The notes beneath the pieces were generated by a model. It did no database searches. It was given only the letters and a program-made list of their open reading frames with translations, and was not told the DNA's origin. From contig JAFUIO010000040.1 in the NCBI GenBank assembly GCA_017468425.1, positions 1 through 32,521 of the forward strand: a DNA stretch of 32,521 bases, written 5' to 3'. The stretch comes from Clostridia bacterium (GTDB lineage Bacteria > Bacillota > Clostridia > Oscillospirales > Acutalibacteraceae). How positions within the stretch are numbered: the first letter of the stretch is position 1; each line of letters begins with the position of its first letter. Positions 14,769 through 23,010 of the stretch are shown in pieces. Made by a program: the position numbers and the translations under genes.

Positions 14769-16241
14769 TTAACGGAAATTGTAGTAACCAAAAACGAGCA
14801 TTGCTGCCATGAGCACATAGAAAAACGGAAGAACTGTAATATCTCCATTGAATAATTCGAGGAAACGAGCAATACGTCTTCCTTTGCTCTGACCATTGGC
14901 AAGTTTTTTTGATTTTTCCCAGTTTTCCTTGACTCTCTGGGGACGCCAGAAGAACACTGCATCGAAGAGATTATATCCGACACAATAGAAAATCCATGTT
15001 TCCCATAATGTGTAGCCTCTGAAAATCTGTCCGACAAGAATTGCTGCACCGATGAGAATAATAATAATACGGATAAGTTTGATGTTCTTGAAATCCCAAT
15101 AGCGTTCAAGTCCGTCATGCTGTGCAATAACATAGTACATTGTAAAGCAACAGATAATGCTTGCCATGGTTGTTGAACCCAACATAACAAGACAAAGAGG
15201 ACCTACCATATAGCAGGGACGCTCTAAAACTTCAACGATATTCATATCAACCTCGCCGAAGGCACGTGTGATTTTGTTGCCGTTTCTGCGGTAAGGAATG
15301 ATGAAGAGGAAGATTGTGAGAATAATCAATGCACAGAATACCCATGAAAGTACTGTGTCAACTTTCTGCGGAATCATGTACCAGAGTTTACCTACAGCTT
15401 CTGCGTGTTCAAGGTTTTTCGCTGCAAGAGGCCAACCTACAACAAACGCAACAGCTATACCAAGACCATTGAAACAGCCCTGAACATATTCCATGATTTT
15501 CCATCCGTCAATAACGTTTTTCTCATCGAGCTTGCCGAAGAGTCTTTTACCGTTTTTAAGCGGATACATCTGTTTGTCATAGAAAGTAATGGCAACAATC
15601 CAACCGATCGAACCTGCAAGTGCTCCGCCAACCCACATAATGATACCGAAAATGTCACCACGGATTGCCATCATAACAAGAAGCCCTGCTACAATTACAA
15701 GATTGCGTCCCCATTCTTCACGACTATCTTTAGAAAATCCGACCTTTGGCATTTTGCCGTGTTCGGGGTCGTAGGGAGTGTTGAAAATACGGTAACCGAT
15801 TTCCTGTACAAGAGGTACAAGAGCAAAGAAAATAACGAAATCGTACCATTTGTAAATAACGCCGCTCATTGCAGAGAAGCTTATGCCCAGAAATGCAGAG
15901 CCTAAGCCACTCCAGATAGAGCCTTTGAATGCTAACGCAAGATAACCTAAAGACGGATTATATCGTGGAGAATCGTGGTCGAGGACAAGTCCCATTGTTG
16001 AACCATAAGGCTCCATACCGCCATAGAAATAACCAAGTGCACAAGCTGCCGCAAACAGAAATACGTTTTCCATAAGAAGTTCGGAACCTGTGTACCATAC
16101 ACACATAATACCCATGATTGCACCGGGTAACATTGCGCCTTTTTCGCCGCCGATTGCGGAACCGCGCATACCCCAACCAAAGCACATGGTCATCATGCTT
16201 ATTGCAAGAAATACAAATATGTTCTGAGTTTCCATACGCAA
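14769..16241 (-). CDS. Polytopic membrane protein, unassigned family
   Basis: A 490-residue integral membrane protein with about 12 hydrophobic segments, for example IFVFLAISMMTMCFGWG, NVFLFAAACALGYFYGG, NLVIVAGLLVMMAIRG, WVFCALIILTIFLFIIPY and IIIILIGAAILVGQIF. No known transporter signature was recognised. A glycine-rich stretch near the N-terminus (GWGMRGSAIGGEKGAMLPGA) is the most striking motif and may line a pore or binding site. AAAGG lies 9 bases before ATG 16241. It begins 19 bases after the BNR protein stop and is the last gene of the run. By context it could move the sugar or sugar acid handled by the neighbours, or modify a lipid-linked glycan. Both ideas are inference. Confidence 0.75.
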   Translation of the reverse strand: MRMETQNIFVFLAISMMTMCFGWGMRGSAIGGEKGAMLPGAIMGIMCVWYTGSELLMENVFLFAAACALGYFYGGMEPYGSTMGLVLDHDSPRYNPSLGYLALAFKGSIWSGLGSAFLGISFSAMSGVIYKWYDFVIFFALVPLVQEIGYRIFNTPYDPEHGKMPKVGFSKDSREEWGRNLVIVAGLLVMMAIRGDIFGIIMWVGGALAGSIGWIVAITFYDKQMYPLKNGKRLFGKLDEKNVIDGWKIMEYVQGCFNGLGIAVAFVVGWPLAAKNLEHAEAVGKLWYMIPQKVDTVLSWVFCALIILTIFLFIIPYRRNGNKITRAFGEVDMNIVEVLERPCYMVGPLCLVMLGSTTMASIICCFTMYYVIAQHDGLERYWDFKNIKLIRIIIILIGAAILVGQIFRGYTLWETWIFYCVGYNLFDAVFFWRPQRVKENWEKSKKLANGQSKGRRIARFLELFNGDITVLPFFYVLMAAMLVFGYYNFR

Positions 16242-16260
16242 ATACCTTTCTTAAATTATG

Positions 16261-17277
16261 TTATTTTTCTACACGTACGAGAGCGTAGCCGATTTTCTTA
16301 CGTCCGCAGGTATATACCATATGAAGAAGATTACCTTCTGCAACAATTGAGGGATATGAAAATTCTACGCCGGGCTGTGTTTCAATTTCAATACGGACAG
16401 GATAAGTTTCACCGTTATTATCTGAAAGGAAAAGGCAAAGAGGTGTACGATCACCCCAGTTTTCACTTACAGGGTTGCAGATAAGACCTAAAACTCCGCA
16501 ATCTGTCATTGCAGCACCGATACCGCTGTTGTTGTTGGGCATAGCAGTAGGTCTTGCAATAGACCATGTGCGTCCGAAGTCTGTTGACTCACTGCGGTAA
16601 ACATAATTAAGGTTTGTACGTGCAAGCATATAAACTCTGCCGTCGTGGGACTGGTCTTCCCAGATTGCAGGCTGAATCAGACCTTCGCCATCTTTGGGAA
16701 GTTCTTCTTTACGGTTACAGATTGTACCATCGGGAAGCTGGAATGCAACAGGTGCTGAAAGCTTCCATGTTTTGCCGTTATCTTCGCTGCGGTCAGTCCA
16801 TGATTCCCAACGGTCAACAAGGTCTTCTGTTGAGCCGGGAGCAAGGAGTGCACCGTCTGAAAGACGAATCATCTGGTTTTTAACGGGGCCTCTGCCGCCT
16901 ACGTCGCCGGGAACAAGTTCTTCAGGTGTAGACCATGTTTTACCGCCGTCTTCAGAAACAGATTTCATTGAATACCAATGTCCTTCGTCAATACCGCTTT
17001 TATAAATAAGTGTAAGAACACCGTCTTCTGCAAAGAGAGTGGGGTTCCAGTCTGCTTCGCCATCGTCAGGAGTTATAGCTTCGGGAATAGTCCACTCACC
17101 GTCTCGACGGGCAAACCAGATACGTACGTTGGGATTTTTTTCTTTTGTTCCGCCGAACCATGCTGCAGTAGGTTTGCCGTTGCAAACAGCAACAGTTGCT
17201 GCATGACATTCGCCTGTTTCTTCATTTATACCTTCAGTTTCAAGATATTCCTGATATAAAAGTTCTGCTTTAATCAT
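16261..17277 (-). CDS. Cytoplasmic BNR-repeat (sialidase-fold) protein
   Basis: A 338-residue six-bladed propeller protein of the BNR_2/sialidase superfamily. ATG 17277 is chosen because AGGAG lies 9 bases upstream. The ATG at 17286 is directly against that site. Asp-box motifs SEDGGKTW (residue about 108), SEDNGKTW (about 164), STDFGRTW (about 231) and a degenerate SDNNGETY (about 285) are clear. No signal peptide is present, so it acts in the cytoplasm, unlike typical secreted sialidases. The N-terminal (F/Y)RIP motif of GH33 is absent, while GRGPVKNQ and TNLNYVYRSE resemble the uncharacterised BNR_2 group. It may hydrolyse or epimerise an unusual sugar acid. True sialidase activity is uncertain. 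It is cotranscribed with kdsB and the membrane protein. Confidence 0.8.
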   Translation of the reverse strand: MIKAELLYQEYLETEGINEETGECHAATVAVCNGKPTAAWFGGTKEKNPNVRIWFARRDGEWTIPEAITPDDGEADWNPTLFAEDGVLTLIYKSGIDEGHWYSMKSVSEDGGKTWSTPEELVPGDVGGRGPVKNQMIRLSDGALLAPGSTEDLVDRWESWTDRSEDNGKTWKLSAPVAFQLPDGTICNRKEELPKDGEGLIQPAIWEDQSHDGRVYMLARTNLNYVYRSESTDFGRTWSIARPTAMPNNNSGIGAAMTDCGVLGLICNPVSENWGDRTPLCLFLSDNNGETYPVRIEIETQPGVEFSYPSIVAEGNLLHMVYTCGRKKIGYALVRVEK

Positions 17278-17302
17278 TTTTTTCATCTCCTGTTTGAAAA
17301 TA

Positions 17303-17334
17303 TTCCGCTTAAAACAACATTATTTCAAGCGGAA
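17303..17334 (-). other. Intercistronic hairpin between kdsB and the BNR gene
   Basis: TTCCGCTT (17303-17310) and AAGCGGAA (17327-17334) form a perfect 8-bp stem with a 16-base loop, not followed by a proper T run. It may be a processing or attenuation site that changes the ratio between upstream and downstream genes. Confidence 0.5.
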
Positions 17335-17346
17335 AAGTGCTTAATG

Positions 17347-18093
17347 TCAGCAGCCGTGACGTTCCTTATAGATACGGATAACTTCCTGAAGGTCTTCTTC
17401 AGTATCAACGCTTACTGCCTCATACTGTGCAGGTGCAGGAACGATTTTGATTTTATAGCCGTGCTCAAGAACCTTAAGCTGTTCAAGTGATTCTGCCTCT
17501 GAGAGAGGTGTAGGAGCGAGTTTTGTATATTTGTTGAGGAAATCGTGTGTATATGCGTAAATTCCTACGTGTTCAAAATATTTTGCGTGTTCAGCGTGAC
17601 GAGGATAGGGAATGGGTGAACGTGAGAAATAAATTGCATTTCCGTTTACATCAGTAACAACTTTTACAACGCAGTTATTCTTGATATAATCTTCTCCATC
17701 AATAGGCACACTGCCTGTTGCCATAACGCATTCGGGGCTGTTGATAAGAGCTGTGCCGATATCGTCAATAATTTCAGGGGGAACAAGGGGTTCGTCACCC
17801 TGGATGTTGATAACATAGTCGCAGTCATAATTGCTTGCAGCCTCTGCAACACGGTCAGATCCTGTGGGATGGTCGACTCTTGTCATAACTGCTTCACCGC
17901 CGAAAGCGATAACTGCATCGTAAACACGCTGATCATCAGTTGCAACAACAACCTTATCAAGCACCTTTGCCTTGCTTGCGTTTTCATAAACATGCTGAAT
18001 CATGGGTTTGCCGCATATATCTTTAAGAGGTTTGCCCGGGAGACGTGATGAACCGTAACGGGCAGGAATAACACCTAAAACTTTTGCACTCAT
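17347..18093 (-). CDS. kdsB: 3-deoxy-manno-octulosonate cytidylyltransferase (CMP-Kdo synthetase)
   Basis: A 248-residue nucleotidyltransferase that activates Kdo, or a related 3-deoxy sugar acid, with CTP to give CMP-sugar and pyrophosphate, in the cytoplasm. All key blocks are present: IPARYGSSRLPGKPL (residues 9-23, CTP binding), VVATDD (49-54), MTRVDHPTGSDR (70-81), NIQGDEPL (96-103, metal-binding Asp100), YFSRSPIPYPR and the C-terminal SVDTEEDL. The length is the family norm. AAAGGAG lies 7 bases before the start. Kdo is a lipopolysaccharide sugar of Gram-negative cells, so in this Gram-positive setting the product more likely enters a capsule, teichoic-acid-like or exopolysaccharide glycan, or a modified pathway. 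No Kdo transferase or kdsA/kdsC/kdsD is in the window. Confidence 0.92.
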   Translation of the reverse strand: MSAKVLGVIPARYGSSRLPGKPLKDICGKPMIQHVYENASKAKVLDKVVVATDDQRVYDAVIAFGGEAVMTRVDHPTGSDRVAEAASNYDCDYVINIQGDEPLVPPEIIDDIGTALINSPECVMATGSVPIDGEDYIKNNCVVKVVTDVNGNAIYFSRSPIPYPRHAEHAKYFEHVGIYAYTHDFLNKYTKLAPTPLSEAESLEQLKVLEHGYKIKIVPAPAQYEAVSVDTEEDLQEVIRIYKERHGC

Positions 18094-18117
18094 ATTTAAA
18101 ATCTCCTTTAATTCAAA

Positions 18118-19329
18118 TTAGAAACTGTATTTATCGTGAAGAGCATTACGCATCTTTTTAAGAGAGAATGGCTTGATTTCGTCGCAGATACGCTCACGCA
18201 TTTCTTTACCTTCATCTGTATTCTGAGGAGCAGATGTGAAATCAAGAGTTATGCCAAGCTCTTTGCAGATTTTGTCAACGAAAATCGGCCATAATTCACC
18301 GATATCACCGATAACGGGAATACTGTTTTCAAGACGTGTGAATGCTGACATTTCCATACGGAACGGAATTTTTGTAAGCTTTGTTTTGGGAAGACCTTCA
18401 TTGATAGCCTTCTGAATAAGCTCGCTCTGTTTGTTAAGGTCCCATGAGCGTTTAAGGTTTTCGTCAAGGTCAAAACGGATGAGAGTTTTGTCCTTAAGGC
18501 TGTATGTGGGAAGGCCGTTCATTGCGCCCCATATACCGTGGCCTGTGTATGTTTCAAAGGGACCGTCGTGGATTTCCTGTGTAAGAGCAACTGCAGATTC
18601 AATGATAACATCTGCTTCAGAGAGCATTTTTGCAATACGCTTACAACGCTGACTTACGGGGATACTGTCAGAAATGCAAAGACCAACCTGACCTCCGCCG
18701 ATAAGCTGAGGAACACTTACTAAAACAGGTACGTTTTTGATTGCACCTGCACCAATCATTGTTCTGGGGTCTGAGCCGAGACCTGCAACATATTCAAAGC
18801 TTTCGCCCAGTGTCTGTGCTGCAACCATAACCTCTGTTGAAACTGTTTCGTTGAAATAGCCTACAGGGTAAGCCATATTACCTGCTGCCTTGATAATAAC
18901 CTTGCCTTCTGCCTTTTCGCAGATAGAAACAAGTTCTTCGTCAAGAGGAAGTTCTGAACGGATACGTGCCCATTCTTCCTCATCAAGCTGAGTAAGTTCA
19001 TAAATATTGCCACGGCAACGGATATTTTCGGGGCATTTATCGCCGAGAATATCTGCGTCGAATCTCTTTACTCTGTCGAGAGTTCCGCCCATTTCGTGTG
19101 AAATAACAGCAGAGCTTGTTGTTACGCCGTCAATAAGACCTGCGTGAATAAGAGTTGCAATAAGAGTTGTAACACCCTCATGGAGATTAGGACCGCTGCC
19201 TATAACAGCAGCAACCTTGCCGCCGCGTTTTTTTACTTCAACAACCTTTTCGATTGCCTGTGTCAGAAATTCTTTTGTTTCATCAGGGAGTGCCTGATAA
19301 AGCTGTTCAACCAAAGCCGGTGATGCCAT
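18118..19329 (-). CDS. Unassigned 403-residue enzyme-like protein
   Basis: A cytoplasmic protein of 403 residues, family not recognised. GAAGGAG lies 8 bases before ATG 19329. Residues 36-52 (GGKVAAVIGSGPNLHEG) look like a dinucleotide or phosphate-binding turn. Other strong motifs are SHEMGGTLDRVKR (77-89), GLGSDPRTMIGAGAIKN (183-199), VPQLIGGGQVGLCISDS (206-222), ALTQEIHDGPFETYTGHG (248-265) and TLIRFDLDENL (282-292). The many conserved-looking Gly, His and Asp residues suggest an enzyme. A faint likeness to the deoxyhypusine synthase fold was considered but is not strong enough to name. It lies 24 bases before kdsB, so it is probably part of the same pathway. Confidence 0.7.
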   Translation of the reverse strand: MASPALVEQLYQALPDETKEFLTQAIEKVVEVKKRGGKVAAVIGSGPNLHEGVTTLIATLIHAGLIDGVTTSSAVISHEMGGTLDRVKRFDADILGDKCPENIRCRGNIYELTQLDEEEWARIRSELPLDEELVSICEKAEGKVIIKAAGNMAYPVGYFNETVSTEVMVAAQTLGESFEYVAGLGSDPRTMIGAGAIKNVPVLVSVPQLIGGGQVGLCISDSIPVSQRCKRIAKMLSEADVIIESAVALTQEIHDGPFETYTGHGIWGAMNGLPTYSLKDKTLIRFDLDENLKRSWDLNKQSELIQKAINEGLPKTKLTKIPFRMEMSAFTRLENSIPVIGDIGELWPIFVDKICKELGITLDFTSAPQNTDEGKEMRERICDEIKPFSLKKMRNALHDKYSF

Positions 19330-19365
19330 AATTATTTCTCCTTCATTCTGGATTATGTTTTTGTT

Positions 19366-19926
19366 TTAGTTTAATTTCCTGCCAAAGCAGGCATCGTCAT
19401 GGTCAATCGACAAAAGCGTGAAATCATACTTTTTGTAGAAATTCATTGCTTTTTCATTCCTCGGACCACACGTGAGGCAAACGCCTGCGATGCCTTTTTC
19501 CTTAAGATGGTTACATAGAGTATCAACAAGTTTTCCGCCCATGCCCAACCGTTGATATTCGGGAAGAATATCAATATGGAAATGAGCAGGATATTCGTCC
19601 CTGAACCTTTCCTGAGGATTGTACGCAGTGGATGCCCACTCGTATCTGTCCTCACCATAGCTGTCGGAACGCGGAAGATAATCCCTGTCGAAAACTTCTT
19701 TGAACCTGTCAAAATTCTCTGTGCATATTATGTACCCCACTGCCTTGCCGTCATCATCGAGGACGAAGCAGTTTTCCGGTTCATGGTCAATATAGTAATT
19801 ACAGAAAGTATTATGATAAAACTGACCTGTCAAAAAATCCGGCACTTCTTCGGGTCCATCACTGTTATGGCAGACAAAGTGCACATCGGCACGATCTTTT
19901 TCTTCATATTTCCTGATAGATATCAT
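19366..19926 (-). CDS. GNAT-family N-acetyltransferase (OGA acetyltransferase-like)
   Basis: A 186-residue acetyltransferase-fold protein and first gene of the five-gene run. The acetyl-CoA binding motif A is QRLGMGGKLVDTL (residues 125-137). The block FRDEYPAHFHIDILPEY just before it closely resembles the GNAT-like domain of O-GlcNAcase (OGA) and its bacterial relatives. The C-terminal part NEKAMNFYKKYDF is the usual GNAT motif B. GGTGGTGAG precedes ATG 19926. The 403-residue gene starts 36 bases later. Relatives of this subgroup often sit beside amino-sugar enzymes, so an amino-sugar or sugar-acid N- or O-acetylation is possible. The acceptor cannot be read from the sequence. Confidence 0.85.
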   Translation of the reverse strand: MISIRKYEEKDRADVHFVCHNSDGPEEVPDFLTGQFYHNTFCNYYIDHEPENCFVLDDDGKAVGYIICTENFDRFKEVFDRDYLPRSDSYGEDRYEWASTAYNPQERFRDEYPAHFHIDILPEYQRLGMGGKLVDTLCNHLKEKGIAGVCLTCGPRNEKAMNFYKKYDFTLLSIDHDDACFGRKLN

Positions 19927-19961
19927 TATAACTCACCACCCTCAATCCGGTCTACTAAACA

Positions 19962-19990
19962 AGAATATCATAAAAATATCAAAAAAGCAA
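19962..19990 (-). promoter_or_regulatory. Promoter of the kdsB-type operon
   Basis: On the minus strand TTGCTT (19990-19985), a 17-base spacer and TATTCT (19967-19962). The transcript would start near 19955 and run through the GNAT, 403-residue, kdsB, BNR and membrane protein genes. Confidence 0.5.
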
Positions 19991-20126
19991 GAAAAATCAG
20001 AATATAACATATGAAATTTTCACAAAAAAACATAATGATAATAAACAGTTTTAAGGGGACTTCCGGAATTATAAACAATAGCATCTGTTTTTCAGACAGA
20101 ATGAAATAAAAAGTAAATTGCAAAAC

Positions 20127-20155
20127 TTGTTTTCATTTACATGAGATGATATAAT
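20127..20155 (+). promoter_or_regulatory. Promoter of the GH28-like gene
   Basis: TTGTTT (20127-20132), a 17-base spacer and a perfect TATAAT (20150-20155) with extended -10 TGA. It is divergent from the operon promoter at 19962-19990, and the 140 bp between could hold shared control sites. Confidence 0.65.
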
Positions 20156-20187
20156 GCAGATATAAAACTACGGGAGGTCGGAGTTAT

Positions 20188-21855
20188 ATGAAAAAGACAA
20201 AAAGCAGCTTTATAATAAGCACACTGTGTTTTACTTTGTGCTGTGTTATTTTCTTTGGCAGTTTTCCGCTGAATTGCTTTGCACAAAGCGGGGCAATATT
20301 TGAACCTCTCATATATCCTGAAGAAGCAATTACAGAATTTCAGGAAGAAAAACTCGGCAGAGTATCAACCGGTCCTGATTATATTTCCAACCGCGGATAC
20401 GATGAAAACGGACTTTATATGTCGCCTTATTGGAGTTGTGAAATTTCAGGAAAAGATGTACCCGTATATGCGGTGATGAGTTATAACGAAGATATAAACA
20501 GAGGTGTTCTGCAATCAGTGGTTACGATTTTCGTCAAAGATTTTGCAGACGGAATTGATATTACCCTTATTTCAGAAAAATCACAGATTAATTCGGCAGT
20601 TATTCTGCCTGAAAAGCTGGGCGCTCTCCCCTCCTGCAAAGATAACTCGGTTTTCTTTACAGCAAACAGAACAGGCGCATACACCTGCCTGATAAACGGC
20701 GATTCACTTGACGATGCCGTTACTGTATTTGTTAAGGAATGTACCGATGAAAACGCTGAAATTGAAAGTTACATTGACCGCTACGGTGAAGACAGAGTGA
20801 AAGTTTACCCTGCAGGATTTTATGAGACAGAATACATCGACACAACTGATTGTGATGTGATTTATTTTTGCAGAGGTTCATATATTTCCGCAAAACATAT
20901 TTACGATGTACGCAGTGACGAAGAAGCCTCCGCCTTACCTTACAGAAATATTTTTCTTGATATAGTTGCAAAAGACAGCTTTATAATTGACGGTGCAGGA
21001 ACTATAGATTTCAACCGCCTTGACCGTAACGAGCGTTCACTTATGAGTGTGGCAAATTGTAAAAGCTGTTCTTTCTCAGGGCTTACATTTATAAATCCCC
21101 CTGTATGGACCGTTACCGTACATTCCACTTCGGAAACCACAATAGACAATTTCACAATTTTCGGCTACCGTACAAACAGTGACGGCATAAACATCTGCGG
21201 TTGCAAAAATATGAAAATCACAAACTGCTTTGCACGTAACGGTGACGATTGCTACAGCGTGAAAACACTGAACGCCGATTCCACAGCCGAAAACATTATA
21301 TTTGAAAATTGTATCGGCTGGAGTAACAAGTGCCGTTGCTTCGGTATAACGGGGGAAGTTTATGCACCCGTTAAAAATATAACTTTCAGAAACTGCGATG
21401 TGCTTTACAGAAATGCAGATTGGGATAACAACAAGGTTTCCTCACTTGCCGTTGCAGTTGAAATGGGCGGTGCTTCTATAGAAAATGTTCTGTTTGAAAA
21501 CATCAGCATATACCGCGATGACGGCAGAGCCTTCAACTGCACAATCAACAACGATATTGAGAATTGTTCGGTAAGCGGAATTGTTTTCAGAAATATTACT
21601 TACAATTCTTCCGAAAAATCTGAAATTGCAACACGTCAGAGTTACGAAGGCTCTGAAGAAAAATTCAATTCTTTTATCTATAGGGTACTGCGATTCTTCT
21701 TCCCGAAATGTGAAGAAAGCTTCAGCCACCTTATTCCCGGTAATAACGATATTGAAGTCAGACTTGAAAACGTTATTGCAAACGGCAAAAAAATTAATCC
21801 TTTCAATCTGATTTTCAACATTGAAACAAAAGGAAATGAAAGCATATCCTTTTAA
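20188..21855 (+). CDS. Secreted right-handed beta-helix glycosidase (GH28/GH49-like)
   Basis: A 555-residue exported protein. The signal peptide (MKKTKSSFIISTLCFTLCC, cleavage near CFA-QSG) follows a GGGAGG site 10 bases before ATG 20188. Residues about 35-200 form an N-terminal beta domain, and from about 225 there is a pectin-lyase-type beta-helix (IIDGAGTIDFNRL, ITNCFARNGDDCYSVK). The catalytic acids of clan GH-N can be placed at NSDG (Asp332) and NGDDC (Asp353, Asp354). The GH28 motifs GHG and RIK are missing, so it is closer to the GH49-like or an unclassified branch than to a true polygalacturonase. An aromatic stretch SFIYRVLRFFFPK (about 491-503) is an insertion late in the helix. Substrate unknown, probably a plant or dietary polysaccharide. 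Confidence 0.8.
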   Translation: MKKTKSSFIISTLCFTLCCVIFFGSFPLNCFAQSGAIFEPLIYPEEAITEFQEEKLGRVSTGPDYISNRGYDENGLYMSPYWSCEISGKDVPVYAVMSYNEDINRGVLQSVVTIFVKDFADGIDITLISEKSQINSAVILPEKLGALPSCKDNSVFFTANRTGAYTCLINGDSLDDAVTVFVKECTDENAEIESYIDRYGEDRVKVYPAGFYETEYIDTTDCDVIYFCRGSYISAKHIYDVRSDEEASALPYRNIFLDIVAKDSFIIDGAGTIDFNRLDRNERSLMSVANCKSCSFSGLTFINPPVWTVTVHSTSETTIDNFTIFGYRTNSDGINICGCKNMKITNCFARNGDDCYSVKTLNADSTAENIIFENCIGWSNKCRCFGITGEVYAPVKNITFRNCDVLYRNADWDNNKVSSLAVAVEMGGASIENVLFENISIYRDDGRAFNCTINNDIENCSVSGIVFRNITYNSSEKSEIATRQSYEGSEEKFNSFIYRVLRFFFPKCEESFSHLIPGNNDIEVRLENVIANGKKINPFNLIFNIETKGNESISF

Positions 21856-21888
21856 AATTTGCTGTTACAAACGAATAAACAAAACAGT

Positions 21889-21925
21889 AAACCGCCCTGA
21901 ACAAAATCAGGACGGTTTGATTTTT
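21889..21925. terminator. Terminator between converging genes
   Basis: A 12-bp stem with one mismatch (21889-21900 with 21907-21918) is followed by GATTTTTA. It ends the GH28-like gene on plus and probably also the converging transporter gene on minus. Confidence 0.8.
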
Positions 21926-21943
21926 ATACACTCATATTACTCT

Positions 21944-22969
21944 TTACATCAATCCCATACACCAGATTACAGCCAATGCAGTTAAGGTAACCAGCGTATC
22001 AATTGTAATTCCGTAAAACATAGGTTTAAGTCCTGCTTTTCTGAAATCGGTCAGACTTGTTCCAAGACCGATTGCCGCCAGGGCAGTAACCATTAAAAAC
22101 TTGCTGGTATCCTTCAAAAAGCCTGCTACTTCAACAGGAATGCAGCCTGTACTGTTAAGCACAGCCAGCAACAGAAAGCCGCCGATAAACCAGGGTATGA
22201 TTTTCACAAGGTTAACCTTCTGACCGTTGTTTGCTGCTTTCAGTTCTTTCTGCTTCATGCGTGTGCCGATATATGCAAAAACAAGAACAGTGGGGATAAT
22301 TGCAATAGTCCTTGTAAGTTTAACCATTGTGGCAAAGTCACCTGCCATCTCAGAAAAAGCATAGCCTGATGCAACAACGCTTGAAGTATCATTTACTGAT
22401 GTTCCTGCCCATATACCATATGCAATATCAGACATCTTCAGAAGCTTACCCATAATCGGATAAAGGGCTACCATCACCATATCAAAAAGAAAAGTTGATG
22501 ACATAGCGAAAGCAACATCTTTGTCCTCTGCATCTATTACAGGTGCAATAGCAGCAACGGCAGAGCCTCCGCATATACCCGTTCCTGCAGAAATCAGGTT
22601 AGAGAGTTTCCAGTTCAGTCCAAAGATTCTGCGGACAAAATAGCCGCCACCAAAACACATTGCGAAGGTAAATATCATAACGAAAAAGGTCTTTTTTCCT
22701 ACTGACATAATCGTATTTACAGATAACGATGCACCCAGAAGGATAATTGCAACCTTCAGAATTCTTTTTGATGTGAATTTAAGTGCCGGTTCTATCCACG
22801 CGGGATGAAAAAAGCTATTGATTATAGTACCCGCAAACAAGGCAATAATTGAAGCACCTAACAAACCACCCGGTATCAGGTTTTCTATAAAGACCGATAA
22901 ACCTGCCAATGCAAAGCATATGGCAACACCAAGTATAAACAAACCCTGTTCTTTTGCTTTTGTTTTCAT
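21944..22969 (-). CDS. YeiH/UPF0324-family putative sulfate exporter
   Basis: A 341-residue integral membrane protein with about 10 hydrophobic helices, matching the Cons_hypoth698 (PF03601) family. Signature stretches are AGTGICGGSAVAAIAPVI (about 127-144) and WAGTSVNDTSSVVASGYAF (about 187-205), and the C-terminal LAAIGLGTSLTDFRKAGLKP. Some members have been proposed as sulfate or sulfonate exporters; the substrate here is not shown. The ribosome site AAGAGG is only 2-3 bases from ATG 22969, so translation may be weak, but no other start is available. It stands alone, between converging and diverging genes, with no sulfur gene beside it. Confidence 0.88.
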   Translation of the reverse strand: MKTKAKEQGLFILGVAICFALAGLSVFIENLIPGGLLGASIIALFAGTIINSFFHPAWIEPALKFTSKRILKVAIILLGASLSVNTIMSVGKKTFFVMIFTFAMCFGGGYFVRRIFGLNWKLSNLISAGTGICGGSAVAAIAPVIDAEDKDVAFAMSSTFLFDMVMVALYPIMGKLLKMSDIAYGIWAGTSVNDTSSVVASGYAFSEMAGDFATMVKLTRTIAIIPTVLVFAYIGTRMKQKELKAANNGQKVNLVKIIPWFIGGFLLLAVLNSTGCIPVEVAGFLKDTSKFLMVTALAAIGLGTSLTDFRKAGLKPMFYGITIDTLVTLTALAVIWCMGLM

Positions 22970-23010
22970 AACATAACCTCTTGAATTTTTATGTATTTCT
23001 TATTTATTTT

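Noticed and set aside
15405..15905. A 166-codon plus-strand frame within the membrane protein gene
   Set aside because: It lies fully opposite a well-supported gene, has no start signal, and its composition is that of an antisense shadow.
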